Part shown: positions 56,437 through 64,000 of the stretch, in pieces | Numbering within the stretch: the stretch's first letter is position 1 | Layout: each line of letters begins with the position of its first letter | Source: an uncultured Collinsella sp. | GTDB lineage: Bacteria; Actinomycetota; Coriobacteriia; Coriobacteriales; Coriobacteriaceae | Assembly: GCA_900543845.1 (NCBI GenBank) | Contig: UQTD01000001.1 | Location: forward strand, 1-64,000 | Direction: 5' to 3' | DNA length: 64,000 nucleotides | Program-made: the position numbers and the translations under genes | Notes under the pieces: model-generated | What the model saw: the letters and a program-made list of their open reading frames with translations, nothing else | Told to the model about the DNA's origin: nothing | Database searches by the model: none

Positions 56437-57540
56437 TTATTGCATTCCGTACGGCGAAAGCACGGCCCGCTGTGAGCAGCTCGCGAACCAAACCGACACG
56501 AGCGCGAACATAAAACCGTTGGCAAATCCATTGGCAAACTGCATCGCACCGCGCTTCCACCACAGCAGACTGCGATGAAGCACGCCGTCCGACAGCACCA
56601 TGAACAAGCCCATGGCAAACGGGATGAAGCACATCATGGCAAAGGCGGAGAACACGCCCGAGATGGCCGACAGTACCAAAAACGGCGCGATGATACCCAT
56701 GAGGTAGAAGCCGGTGCGAGCCTTACCCTCTAGGCGCTCGGCCTCAACATGCGCGCGACCGACCAGGTCGCCGCCCGAAGCGCCGTTCGTACCGGCGTGA
56801 CCCATGTTGGGGATGCGCACCTCGTCGCCATCATGCGTGCCGGCGGGAAACTCAATCGTCTGCTCGGAGGTCACACGGATACGGCCGCTGCCACCGCAAT
56901 CGGGGCACGGGTCGGCAACCACTTTGCCGGAACCGCCGCACTCAGGACAAACCGACTGGAACGTGCCCGCGCCAAACAGGAAGGACAGGTCCACATCGAT
57001 ATGGCCGCGTCCACCGCAGCTCGGACAGGTGTGGGCATGCTCTGACGAAACGGAGCCCGATCCGCCACAATGTCCGCAGGTGTCAAAGCGGGTGTAGCGA
57101 ACGGTCTTGTGGGCACCGCTCTTGGCCTCCTTGGCGTCGAGCTTGATATCGACGACCACGTTGGCGCCACTCTCGGGATTGTAGGCCGCCTGGCCGCGAC
57201 GGGGCTGGCCCCAGGCGCCCCCGAAGGGGAAACCGCCGTCAAAGGGATTGCCGTAACCGGCGCTGCCGGCATAGCCACCGCCATAGGGCGAAGCCGTCGG
57301 TGCACCGGCAAAGGGATTGCCCGACCGCATGGCGTCGTAACGCGCACGCTTCTGCTCGTCCGAGAGCACGGCGTAGGCCTCGGAAACCTCTTTAAACTTT
57401 TCCTCAGCATCCGGCTCTTTATTGACGTCCGGATGGAGCTTGCGGGCCTTTTGTTGGAAAGCCTTTTGAATATCACGCGAGGTGGCGTCCTTGGAGACGC
57501 CCAAAATCTCGTAGTAATCTTTTTCGTTCATCGTCGCCAT
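56437..57540 (-). CDS. DnaJ-like protein with C-terminal membrane segments
   Basis: 367 aa. The J domain (6-72, HPD at 36-38), Gly/Pro/Phe-rich segment (73-120) and CTD I split by four zinc repeats ([32 protein letters not shown], 155-221) are normal. After residue ~275, where CTD II and the dimerisation part should follow, the sequence is hydrophobic, with about three membrane segments (about 280-318 and 336-355). It should be anchored to the membrane with the J domain in the cytosol, perhaps recruiting DnaK to membrane clients. The ATG at 57540 has AGGAGG upstream. Confidence 0.85.
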   Translation of the reverse strand: MATMNEKDYYEILGVSKDATSRDIQKAFQQKARKLHPDVNKEPDAEEKFKEVSEAYAVLSDEQKRARYDAMRSGNPFAGAPTASPYGGGYAGSAGYGNPFDGGFPFGGAWGQPRRGQAAYNPESGANVVVDIKLDAKEAKSGAHKTVRYTRFDTCGHCGGSGSVSSEHAHTCPSCGGRGHIDVDLSFLFGAGTFQSVCPECGGSGKVVADPCPDCGGSGRIRVTSEQTIEFPAGTHDGDEVRIPNMGHAGTNGASGGDLVGRAHVEAERLEGKARTGFYLMGIIAPFLVLSAISGVFSAFAMMCFIPFAMGLFMVLSDGVLHRSLLWWKRGAMQFANGFANGFMFALVSVWFASCSQRAVLSPYGMQ

Positions 57541-57598
57541 GCGCGGCAACCTCCTGCTCACAGCAGCGTATATATTGCGGTAATTCTACCCGAGCGGC

Positions 57599-58831
57599 CT
57601 AGGCTAGACCCCAAAACAGCTCGAACAGCATATTTCCATCGAGCCAGCCCAGGTGTGTCGGCGCTAAACGGGCGCGGGCGCGACCTGCGATAACGTCTTT
57701 TGAGGTGACACACCCCACATGTCCTTCAGCATGATCGGGCACCCAAGCGGCAAGACCCAATTCGAGCGCGCGATCGCAGGCAGCTGCCAGCTCGTCTGCA
57801 GCAATCACGCTTGCCGAGTGAACCAACAGTTCGGGCCCAATGCCGCGCGTCATGCGGCAGGCGAGCATCAAATCCTCGGCCGCCGCCTCGCGATGCGACA
57901 GGTACTCGGCCTCAAACGCTGTCGCGCCATCGTCACGTTGCACCAGTCGCACGCGGTGCGCATCGCCACGAGCGGGAACGTCAGGAAACAGCCCGGCCAA
58001 GCGATCGAAATCCTCGGCATCGAGCATACCGGCGGCAGAACGGCCCAAACCCAGATAGCCCCGACCAGTCCAGTAGGCGATATTGTGAGCGCATTCATGC
58101 CCATCGAGCGCGTAGCTCGCCACCTCATACGGATGATAGCCCGCCGAACACAGCCGCTCGCGCGCAACGTCCATGCATGCGGCTTGGAAATCCTCATCGG
58201 GCTCAAGCGACTCGTCACGGCACGCCATGCGGTAAAGCGGCGTACCCTCCTCGAGCGTGAGCGGATAGACCGACACATGGAGCGGAGCCGCCGCCAGCAC
58301 GCCATCGAGCGTGCTCTTCCAACTCGTTGCGGTCTGTCCGGGAAGTCCACACATAAGGTCGCACGACGCATCGAGCCCAACATCCTTCACCGTCGCGATA
58401 GCCTCAAGCGCCCGATCGGCATCGTGAATACGGCCAATCGCAGCAAGCTCGGCGTTGTCGAGGGTTTGGACTCCCAGAGAAATGCGCGTGACGCTCACCC
58501 CGGCAAGCGCCGCGGTGAGCTGCGGAGTCAACGACTCAGGATTAGCCTCGCAAGTAAACTCAACGGGCTTGCACAACATGGAGATACGCCGCGCCAGCTC
58601 CACCAGGCGCTCCCCTGCCAGCGACGGCGTGCCGCCGCCAATATAGACGGTGCGGACCTGTGCAAGCGCCCCGGCGTCTCCAAAGGCATCGAGCCGCGCA
58701 TACAGGTGCTCAAAATAGGCATCGAGCGCAGCGCTCAGGTCGCACGGAGCGAAACTGCGCGAGTCAAAGTCGCAATAGCGGCATTTTTGAGCGCAAAACG
58801 GCACGTGCACATACAGCGCGGTAACGGCCAC
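57599..58831 (-). CDS. hemW: HemW-like radical SAM protein
   Basis: 410 aa. It resembles oxygen-independent coproporphyrinogen III oxidase, but the N-terminus HVPFCAQKCRYCDF (Cys13, Cys17, Cys20) without the extra HemN sequence fits HemW, a heme chaperone. YIGGGTPSL and RISLGVQTLD are family motifs. Its place between dusB/lepA and dnaJ matches other Gram-positives. GTG start, GGAGG 7 bases upstream. Confidence 0.92.
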   Translation of the reverse strand: MAVTALYVHVPFCAQKCRYCDFDSRSFAPCDLSAALDAYFEHLYARLDAFGDAGALAQVRTVYIGGGTPSLAGERLVELARRISMLCKPVEFTCEANPESLTPQLTAALAGVSVTRISLGVQTLDNAELAAIGRIHDADRALEAIATVKDVGLDASCDLMCGLPGQTATSWKSTLDGVLAAAPLHVSVYPLTLEEGTPLYRMACRDESLEPDEDFQAACMDVARERLCSAGYHPYEVASYALDGHECAHNIAYWTGRGYLGLGRSAAGMLDAEDFDRLAGLFPDVPARGDAHRVRLVQRDDGATAFEAEYLSHREAAAEDLMLACRMTRGIGPELLVHSASVIAADELAAACDRALELGLAAWVPDHAEGHVGCVTSKDVIAGRARARLAPTHLGWLDGNMLFELFWGLA

Positions 58832-58833
58832 CC

Positions 58834-59877
58834 TTAAGCCTCCAGCGGATGAGCGGGCACCGACTCACCGGCGGCAAGCGCGGCCTCGCAGGCCACCACG
58901 TCGCGCTCGATATCATCGACCAGCGCCATAAACTCCTCGTACGTGGAGCAGCGCACCACCTGAGCGCGCCAGGCGGCGGCATGGGGCATGCCCTTTAAGT
59001 ACCAGCTTGCATACGTACGGGCGCGCGACATAAGCGGCAGAAGCTCGTGCGTCAACGTCAGGTGCTCACGCAGAGCCTCCAGGCGCTCGACCGAGGAGCG
59101 AGAAGGAACCGGCGTGCCATCGAATGCAAGGGCTCGGGCATCGCCGAACACCCACGGATTGCCGTAGATGCCGCGCGCGATAAACACTGCGCTGGCACCC
59201 GAGCCTCGCAGATGCTCAGCAGCGTCCTCGGCCGAGAACACATCGCCCGAACCAATCACGGGAATCTCGACAGCGTCGGCAACCTCATCGACGACAGACC
59301 AATCGGCCTGGCCCGTATAGAGCTGCGTGGCGCAACGACCGTGCACGGCAACTGCAGAGGCGCCCGCACCTTCGAGCATCTGGGCAAACGTTGCGGCGTT
59401 GCGATCCTCGGCATAGAAACCCTTGCGGATCTTCACGGTCACGGGAACATCCGCCGCGCCCACCGCTGCCTCGACAATCTTCTCGGCCAGGTCGGGCGTG
59501 CGCATAAGCGCCGAGCCCTCGCCCTTGGTAACGACCTTGCGAGCCGGACAGGCCATGTTGATATCAATCAATGACAGGCGATCGCCCACGCGTTCCTCGA
59601 CGGCAGCGACGGCACTCGCAAACTGATCGGGCTTGGAGCCAAAGAGCTGCACACAAATCTGCTGCTCCTCGTCGGCCGGCAACACCAGGCGCCACGTCTT
59701 GTTGCTGGCATAGGCAAGGCCTGCAACGCTCACCATCTCGCTGTAGGCAAGTTTGGCGCCGCGGCGGCGACACATGATGCGATAGGCGGGGTCGGTTACG
59801 CCCGCCATGGGAGCCATAAGGAACGGCTGCTCGGCATAGGCACCTAGCAGCCGCTTGCTGTATTCAGAAAGCGCCAT
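58834..59877 (-). CDS. dusB: tRNA-dihydrouridine synthase
   Basis: 347 aa FMN-dependent TIM-barrel enzyme that reduces uridine in tRNA. Motifs are APMAGVTDPAYR, INMACPARKVVTKGEGSALM (catalytic Cys in ACPA), VKIRKGF, VHGRCATQLYTGQADW and IGSGDVFSAEDA. The length and motifs fit the DusB group. It starts 4 bases after the lepA stop. Confidence 0.94.
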   Translation of the reverse strand: MALSEYSKRLLGAYAEQPFLMAPMAGVTDPAYRIMCRRRGAKLAYSEMVSVAGLAYASNKTWRLVLPADEEQQICVQLFGSKPDQFASAVAAVEERVGDRLSLIDINMACPARKVVTKGEGSALMRTPDLAEKIVEAAVGAADVPVTVKIRKGFYAEDRNAATFAQMLEGAGASAVAVHGRCATQLYTGQADWSVVDEVADAVEIPVIGSGDVFSAEDAAEHLRGSGASAVFIARGIYGNPWVFGDARALAFDGTPVPSRSSVERLEALREHLTLTHELLPLMSRARTYASWYLKGMPHAAAWRAQVVRCSTYEEFMALVDDIERDVVACEAALAAGESVPAHPLEA

Positions 59878-59881
59878 GGGC

Positions 59882-61693
59882 CTACTCGTCCACCTTAAGA
59901 ATCGCCATAAAGGCCTCCTGCGGAACCTCGACCGAGCCGATGGCCTTCATGCGCTTCTTGCCCTCTTTCTGCTTCTCGAGCAGCTTGCGCTTTCGCGAGA
60001 TATCACCGCCGTAGCACTTGGCAAGCACGTCCTTGCGGCGTGCCTTAACGGTGGAGCGGGCGATGATCTTGTTGCCGATGGCGCCCTGGATAGGTACCTC
60101 GAACAGCTGTCGTGGGATGATCTCCTTGAGCTTATCGCACAGGCCGCGGGCCAGGCCATAGGCCTTGTCCTTGTGCACGATAAACGAAAGCGCGTCCACC
60201 TCGTCGCCCGAAAGCAGGATGTCGAGCTTGACGAGCTCGGAGGGGCGATATTCGTTGAACTCGTAGTCGAGCGAGGCGTAACCCTTGGTGCGGCTCTTGA
60301 GCTGATCGAAGAAGTCCAAGATGAGCTCGGCGAGCGGCATATCAAAGCGCATCTCAACCGATTTGCTCGTCAGGTGGATCATATCGGTCGTGACGCCACG
60401 GTGCTCGATAGCGAGCTGCATGACGGCACCCGTATACTCGGGCGGGCAGATGATCTTTGCCTTGAGGTAAGGCTCTTCGATACGCTCGATGCGCGTGGCC
60501 TCGGGCAGATCCTGCGGGCTGCGGACATCGACCATCTCGCCGTCAGTCTTGTACACGTGGTAGTCGACCGAGGGGCTCGTGGCGATCAGGTCCAGATTGA
60601 ACTCGCGCTCCAGGCGCTCTTTGACGACCTCCATGTGAAGCAGGCCCAGGAAGCCCACGCGGAAGCCAAAGCCCAGCGCCACCGACGTCTCAGGCTCCCA
60701 CACCAACGACGGATCGTTGACGTGCAGCTTATCGAGCGCGTCGCGCAGGTTCTCATAGTCCTTGTTGTCGATGGGGAACAGGCCCGTGTAGACCATGGGT
60801 TTGGCCTCGCGGTAGCCCGGCAGCGGCTCGGGGCAGGGGTTCGAAGCCCACGTAAGGGTATCGCCCACGCGCACGGCCTCGGGGTCCTTCAGACCCGTGA
60901 CCACATAGCCGACCTCGCCGACAGTCAGAGCATCGACCGGCGTCTCGGCAGGGCGCTTGACGCCCACGCCGTCGACCAAGAAGTCGCCCTTGGCCTGCAT
61001 CATGCGCAGGGTATCGCCCTTTTTGATGGACCCGTCAAAGATGCGCACCGTGGCGACGACGCCGCGGTACTCATCGAAGTACGAATCCAGAATAAGTGCC
61101 TTGAGAGGGCCATTTGCATCGCCCTTGGGAGGCGAGATCAAAAAGACAATGGACTCCAGCAGATCGTGGATGCCCTCGCCAGTCTTGCCCGACACGCACA
61201 CGGCATCGTCGGCGGGAATGGCCAGATCGTCTTCGATCTCGGTCTTGACCTCGTCGGGGTGCGCCGAGGGAAGGTCGATCTTGTTGATGGCCGGAACAAT
61301 GTCCAAGTTGGCGTTCATGGCGAGCGTCGCGTTGGAAACGGTCTGCGCCTCGACGCCCTGAGTGGCGTCCACGACGAGCACCGCGCCCTCGCAAGCGGCA
61401 AGCGAACGCGAGACCTCATAGGTGAAGTCCACATGGCCCGGCGTATCGATCAGGTTGAACTGATACGTCTCGCCGTCGTCGGCGTCATAGGACACGCGGA
61501 CGGCATTGGACTTGATCGTGATGCCGCGCTCGCGCTCGATGTCCATCGTGTCAAGCAGCTGCGACTCCATGTCGCGCTCATCGACGGTATGGGTGAGCTC
61601 GAGGATGCGGTCACTGATCGTGGACTTGCCATGGTCGATATGCGCAACGATCGAGAAGTTACGGATGTGGGAAATGTCAATTGAAGTATTCAT
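59882..61693 (-). CDS. lepA: Elongation factor 4 (LepA)
   Basis: 603 aa GTPase that acts on the ribosome. The G domain has [17 protein letters not shown] and NKIDLP, then domains II, III, V-like, and the LepA-specific C-terminus ([23 protein letters not shown]). The ATG at 61693 is chosen on family alignment. A terminator and then rpsT lie upstream. Confidence 0.97.
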   Translation of the reverse strand: MNTSIDISHIRNFSIVAHIDHGKSTISDRILELTHTVDERDMESQLLDTMDIERERGITIKSNAVRVSYDADDGETYQFNLIDTPGHVDFTYEVSRSLAACEGAVLVVDATQGVEAQTVSNATLAMNANLDIVPAINKIDLPSAHPDEVKTEIEDDLAIPADDAVCVSGKTGEGIHDLLESIVFLISPPKGDANGPLKALILDSYFDEYRGVVATVRIFDGSIKKGDTLRMMQAKGDFLVDGVGVKRPAETPVDALTVGEVGYVVTGLKDPEAVRVGDTLTWASNPCPEPLPGYREAKPMVYTGLFPIDNKDYENLRDALDKLHVNDPSLVWEPETSVALGFGFRVGFLGLLHMEVVKERLEREFNLDLIATSPSVDYHVYKTDGEMVDVRSPQDLPEATRIERIEEPYLKAKIICPPEYTGAVMQLAIEHRGVTTDMIHLTSKSVEMRFDMPLAELILDFFDQLKSRTKGYASLDYEFNEYRPSELVKLDILLSGDEVDALSFIVHKDKAYGLARGLCDKLKEIIPRQLFEVPIQGAIGNKIIARSTVKARRKDVLAKCYGGDISRKRKLLEKQKEGKKRMKAIGSVEVPQEAFMAILKVDE

Positions 61694-61716
61694 GCGGACT
61701 ATCTTACCCGAGCGGT

Positions 61717-61755
61717 ACAAAAAATGGAGCCTGTTCCATAAAACAGGCTCCATTT
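61717..61755 (-). terminator. Rho-independent terminator of rpsT
   Basis: A perfect 14-bp stem AAATGGAGCCTGTT/AACAGGCTCCATTT with a 6-base loop is followed on the leftward strand by TTTTTGT. It separates rpsT from lepA. Confidence 0.93.
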
Positions 61756-61789
61756 ATGCGCGTAATCTGTGTGGTGTGAAATTTACAAC

Positions 61790-62056
61790 TTAAGCGTTGA
61801 TGCTGTTCACGAGCTTGGCAAGACCGGACTTGCGGTTGGAAGCCTGGTTCTTGTGGATAACATGCTTGGCGGCAGCCATGTCGAGACGCTTGGTGACGGT
61901 CTTGAGGGCAGCCTGGGCCTTCTCGGCGTCGCCCTCGGCGACGGCGGACTGGACGTGCTTGGTCAGCGTCTTGAGCTCGGACTTGACAGCCTTGTTACGC
62001 ATGCGAGCTGCCTCATTGGTGCGGATACGCTTCTTCTGAGACTTGATGTTTGCCAC
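61790..62056 (-). CDS. rpsT: 30S ribosomal protein bS20
   Basis: 88 aa, the family's usual length. [26 protein letters not shown] is the S20 opening, and [13 protein letters not shown] ends it. The GTG at 62056 is the family start, with AAGGA about 10 bases upstream. It is monocistronic by its own promoter and terminator. Confidence 0.97.
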   Translation of the reverse strand: MANIKSQKKRIRTNEAARMRNKAVKSELKTLTKHVQSAVAEGDAEKAQAALKTVTKRLDMAAAKHVIHKNQASNRKSGLAKLVNSINA

Positions 62057-62083
62057 TTCTGGAGTTCCTTTCGAGTTCCTTGC

Positions 62084-62126
62084 AAAAAATGTATGACACC
62101 TCTGAGACACGGTGAGGTCATGCAAG
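62084..62126 (-). promoter_or_regulatory. Terminator-like structure in the rpsT leader
   Basis: On the leftward strand ATGACCTC pairs with GAGGTGTCAT (2-base bulge), then ACATTTTTT. It sits between promoter and start codon, so it could attenuate rpsT. Confidence 0.45.
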
Positions 62127-62131
62127 CGCCT

Positions 62132-62140
62132 ACTATAGCA
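62132..62140 (-). promoter_or_regulatory. Extended -10 promoter of rpsT
   Basis: On the leftward strand TGCTATAGT is an extended -10 (TGN-TATAGT). No good -35 lies at the right spacing. Confidence 0.6.
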
Positions 62141-62189
62141 CGCTCCCCCTCAAAGGGATAGAACGAATTTGTCAAATAGGCAGGTATCA

Positions 62190-63152
62190 TCACGATTTTC
62201 TCAAGATGTTCGTAATCCAGAGCAAAAGCGCGGTCTCCGAATCGGCCGAACCCTTGAGCGCGAGCTCAACATCGACGGCACCCTCGAGCGCGGCAACGAG
62301 CTCGGTCATCGAAAAACGACGCGCCCAGGTAAGGTGATTCTTGACCTGCCAGGCCTGAAGCTTGAGCGTCGCGGCGAGCTCACGCCCCTGCCCGCGCCCA
62401 TCGAGCGCCTTGGCGACGATCAGCTCACGAATGCGACCGCATAGCAGCGTGTAGGTCCACACGTAGCTCTTGGAGGGCAGAAGCTTAAAGAGCTCGAGCG
62501 AACGCCGCATATCGCGAGCCGAGACGGCATTGAGGAAGTCCCAGGGTTGAACCTCGGCCGTGCGCACGATCCAACGCTCCACGTCGGCGAGCTCAATCTG
62601 GGGCGCCTCGACCATCTGGGCGAGCTTTGCCAGGTCGTTATCGAGCATGCGCGTGTTTTCGCCCGAACGCGAGACGAGCTCCTCGGCAGCAGCCGTCGAG
62701 ATGGACTTACCGTGCTGCGTCGCCATCTGCTGAACACGACGCGGCAATTCCCAGCGCTTGGTACCCGAGCAGTCGACGATGGCCTTCTTGCCGATCTTGG
62801 CGAGTGCCTTATACAGGCGCGTATTCTTGGCAAGTGAGTCGGCGATAATGAGACAGACCGTCGTGGGGTTGGGACTTGCGAGGTACTCGACGAGCGGTTC
62901 CGAGACCGCCTTGGCAAGCTTGGAGCAGCCGTCGAGGATCACCAGGCGAAACTCGCTACCCATGGGAAAGGTATTGAGCGAGCCGATGATCGACTCGATA
63001 TCGGGATCTTTCGTCATGTCGCGTTCATCGAGGTTGAACTCAACCATACCCGACTTTTCCAAACGAGCTTTCATACGCGAGACGGCGTGGTCGCGCTTGA
63101 CCCCATCGGTACCGACGATCAGATAAGCCGGCAGCAGACCGGTTTCGGACAT
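62190..63152 (-). CDS. holA: DNA polymerase III subunit delta
   Basis: 320 aa. This clamp-loader subunit opens the sliding clamp. The N-terminal AAA+-like domain (PAYLIVGTDGVKRDHAVSRM, FRLVILDGCSKL) is followed by the C-terminal collar region (WDFLNAVSARDMRRSLELFKLL, LRELIVAKAL-like). The ATG at 63152 follows GGGGAG. It lies between comEC and rpsT, a widely conserved order. Confidence 0.92.
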   Translation of the reverse strand: MSETGLLPAYLIVGTDGVKRDHAVSRMKARLEKSGMVEFNLDERDMTKDPDIESIIGSLNTFPMGSEFRLVILDGCSKLAKAVSEPLVEYLASPNPTTVCLIIADSLAKNTRLYKALAKIGKKAIVDCSGTKRWELPRRVQQMATQHGKSISTAAAEELVSRSGENTRMLDNDLAKLAQMVEAPQIELADVERWIVRTAEVQPWDFLNAVSARDMRRSLELFKLLPSKSYVWTYTLLCGRIRELIVAKALDGRGQGRELAATLKLQAWQVKNHLTWARRFSMTELVAALEGAVDVELALKGSADSETALLLWITNILRKS

Positions 63153-63230
63153 TGCGCTCCCCTCTCGCAGACTCTCGAATTCGTACCGTGCCATTTTAGC
63201 CCAGGGTCCCACCGCGCGCCAACGGCAGCA

Positions 63231-64000
63231 TCACGGTCGCTGGCATCGCATCGCAAAGCCCTTCGCGGTCGGCTTGATGGTGATATCACCGTGTTCGATG
63301 GTGCATGCGAATGCACCACCCGCTTCCTTAACGGCATCGATGCAGGCGTCCGAGGGATGGCCGTAGCGGTTGCCCTCGCCCGCACTCGCGATAGAGAGCT
63401 CGGGCTTAAGCGTTTCCAGCAGGTCTAGGTCGACAGAAACCTTTGAGCCGTGATGTCCCAGCTTGAGCACATCGATATCCCCCACCTCCTGTACAAACTC
63501 GCGTTCCTGATCGAGCTCGGCATCGCCGGTGAGTAGCATGCGGAGGCTCTGGCCTCCTTGGGCATAACTGAGCAGCAAGACAAGCGAGTCTTCATTGCCC
63601 TCGCCATCCACCGTGTCAAACGGCCACATCACACGAGCCCGAAATGTGCCGATATCGATCGCGTCCCCGCGAGCTACCTGCCGATACGTTACGCCCGGGC
63701 GATTTAGGACCTCAGCGGGCGCATCCTCCAGCGCATTAGCCGCGACCGCAATGGTTCCAACCGAAAACTGATCGAGCACATCGGGAAGGCCACCCCAATG
63801 GTCTTCGTCCCAATGCGTCACGAAGACGGCGTCGATATGGTGAACGTTATTGCGCACCAGCGCGCTTACCACGCGCTCATCAAGCCCACAGTCGACGAGC
63901 GCCACGGTCCCACCTTGGCGAATAAGAATGGCATCGGCCTGGCCCACATCGAGCACCGTTGCCGAAGGCGGCGCGAATCGATCCCAATAGACATACGGAA
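63231..64000 (-). CDS. comEC: ComEC/Rec2 C-terminal part (cut by window end)
   Basis: The visible 256 residues are the C-terminal metallo-beta-lactamase-like domain of the DNA-uptake channel ComEC: TVLDVGQADAIL, FVTHWDEDHWGG, LLTGDAELDQE, LKLGHHGSK and YGHPSDACID. The frame stays open to the window edge, so the membrane channel part must lie beyond it. The domain probably degrades the non-transported strand. Position beside holA matches competence operons of Gram-positives. Confidence 0.9.
   Translation of the reverse strand, partial: PYVYWDRFAPPSATVLDVGQADAILIRQGGTVALVDCGLDERVVSALVRNNVHHIDAVFVTHWDEDHWGGLPDVLDQFSVGTIAVAANALEDAPAEVLNRPGVTYRQVARGDAIDIGTFRARVMWPFDTVDGEGNEDSLVLLLSYAQGGQSLRMLLTGDAELDQEREFVQEVGDIDVLKLGHHGSKVSVDLDLLETLKPELSIASAGEGNRYGHPSDACIDAVKEAGGAFACTIEHGDITIKPTAKGFAMRCQRP

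Noticed and set aside
55207..57540. Heat-shock operator (CIRCE or HAIR) before the dnaJ genes
   Set aside because: I looked in both upstream gaps and saw no inverted repeat matching either.
57599..58831. True coproporphyrinogen III oxidase (HemN)
   Set aside because: The short N-terminus starting at HVPFCxxxCxYC and the chromosomal context fit HemW; no heme biosynthesis gene is nearby.

Overview
The window is chromosomal DNA from a high-GC Gram-positive bacterium, most likely a Coriobacteriia member of the Collinsella type. Three things suggest this: strong G/C bias at third codon positions, a pgsA-like / GarA-type FHA / FtsR-type MerR gene string typical of Actinobacteria, and Gram-positive LexA boxes of the CGAAC-N4-GTTCG kind. 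Gene order otherwise resembles Clostridia/Bacilli housekeeping clusters (scpA-scpB-rluB-cmk-plsC-ispH; der-plsY-gpsA; rimO-pgsA-cinA-recA; phoH-ybeY-dgkA-era-recO; hemW-lepA-rpsT-holA-comEC). The genus is an inference. I saw no prophage, insertion sequence or CRISPR array.

Bases 1-17166 read rightwards. They hold an ABC-F ATPase, a membrane M50 peptidase, the SMC partners ScpA/ScpB, RluB, Cmk, PlsC, IspH, a DUF512 radical SAM protein, Der, PlsY, GpsA, Rpe, a cysteine desulfurase, a Nif3-like protein with a zinc-ribbon coiled-coil partner, and CoaBC. A tRNA-Pro(GGG) with its own promoter and terminator follows. Bases 17618-22474, also rightward, carry a CDP-alcohol phosphatidyltransferase, FHA (GarA-like), MerR (FtsR-like), Apt, an NlpC/P60 cell-wall hydrolase and a DegV protein.

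Bases 22494-29043 are mixed in strand. They hold a DUF1836 regulator and TrxB (leftward), a diacylglycerol-type glycosyltransferase (rightward), a 467-base gene-free stretch packed with large related hairpins, dut-nrdR and a YneA/DivS-like LysM protein (leftward), and the divergent lexA plus a DUF1624 acyltransferase-like membrane protein. Three LexA boxes lie between lexA and the LysM gene.

From 29028 to the right end every gene reads leftwards. In order of transcription from the right end they are: comEC (cut by the window edge), holA, rpsT, lepA, dusB, hemW, an unusual membrane-anchored DnaJ, dnaJ, mtaB, phoH, ybeY, dgkA, era, recO, rpsO, pnp, rnj, ftsK, a RodZ-like gene, yajQ, rimO, pgsA, cinA, recA, recX, rny, a GHKL ATPase gene, spoVS, miaB, miaA and hflX. 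The themes are translation and tRNA/ribosome modification, RNA decay (PNPase, RNase J, RNase Y), DNA repair and SOS control, chromosome segregation and envelope lipid synthesis.

The points most worth a second look are the family of self-complementary hairpins at 25686-26103, the DnaJ whose second substrate domain is replaced by membrane segments, the GarA homologue that keeps only one of the two adjacent phospho-threonines, terminator-like hairpins in the rny and rpsT leaders, a repeated peptide in the FtsK linker, an Arg/Gly-rich linker in the RodZ-like protein, and a GHKL ATPase coupled to rny.
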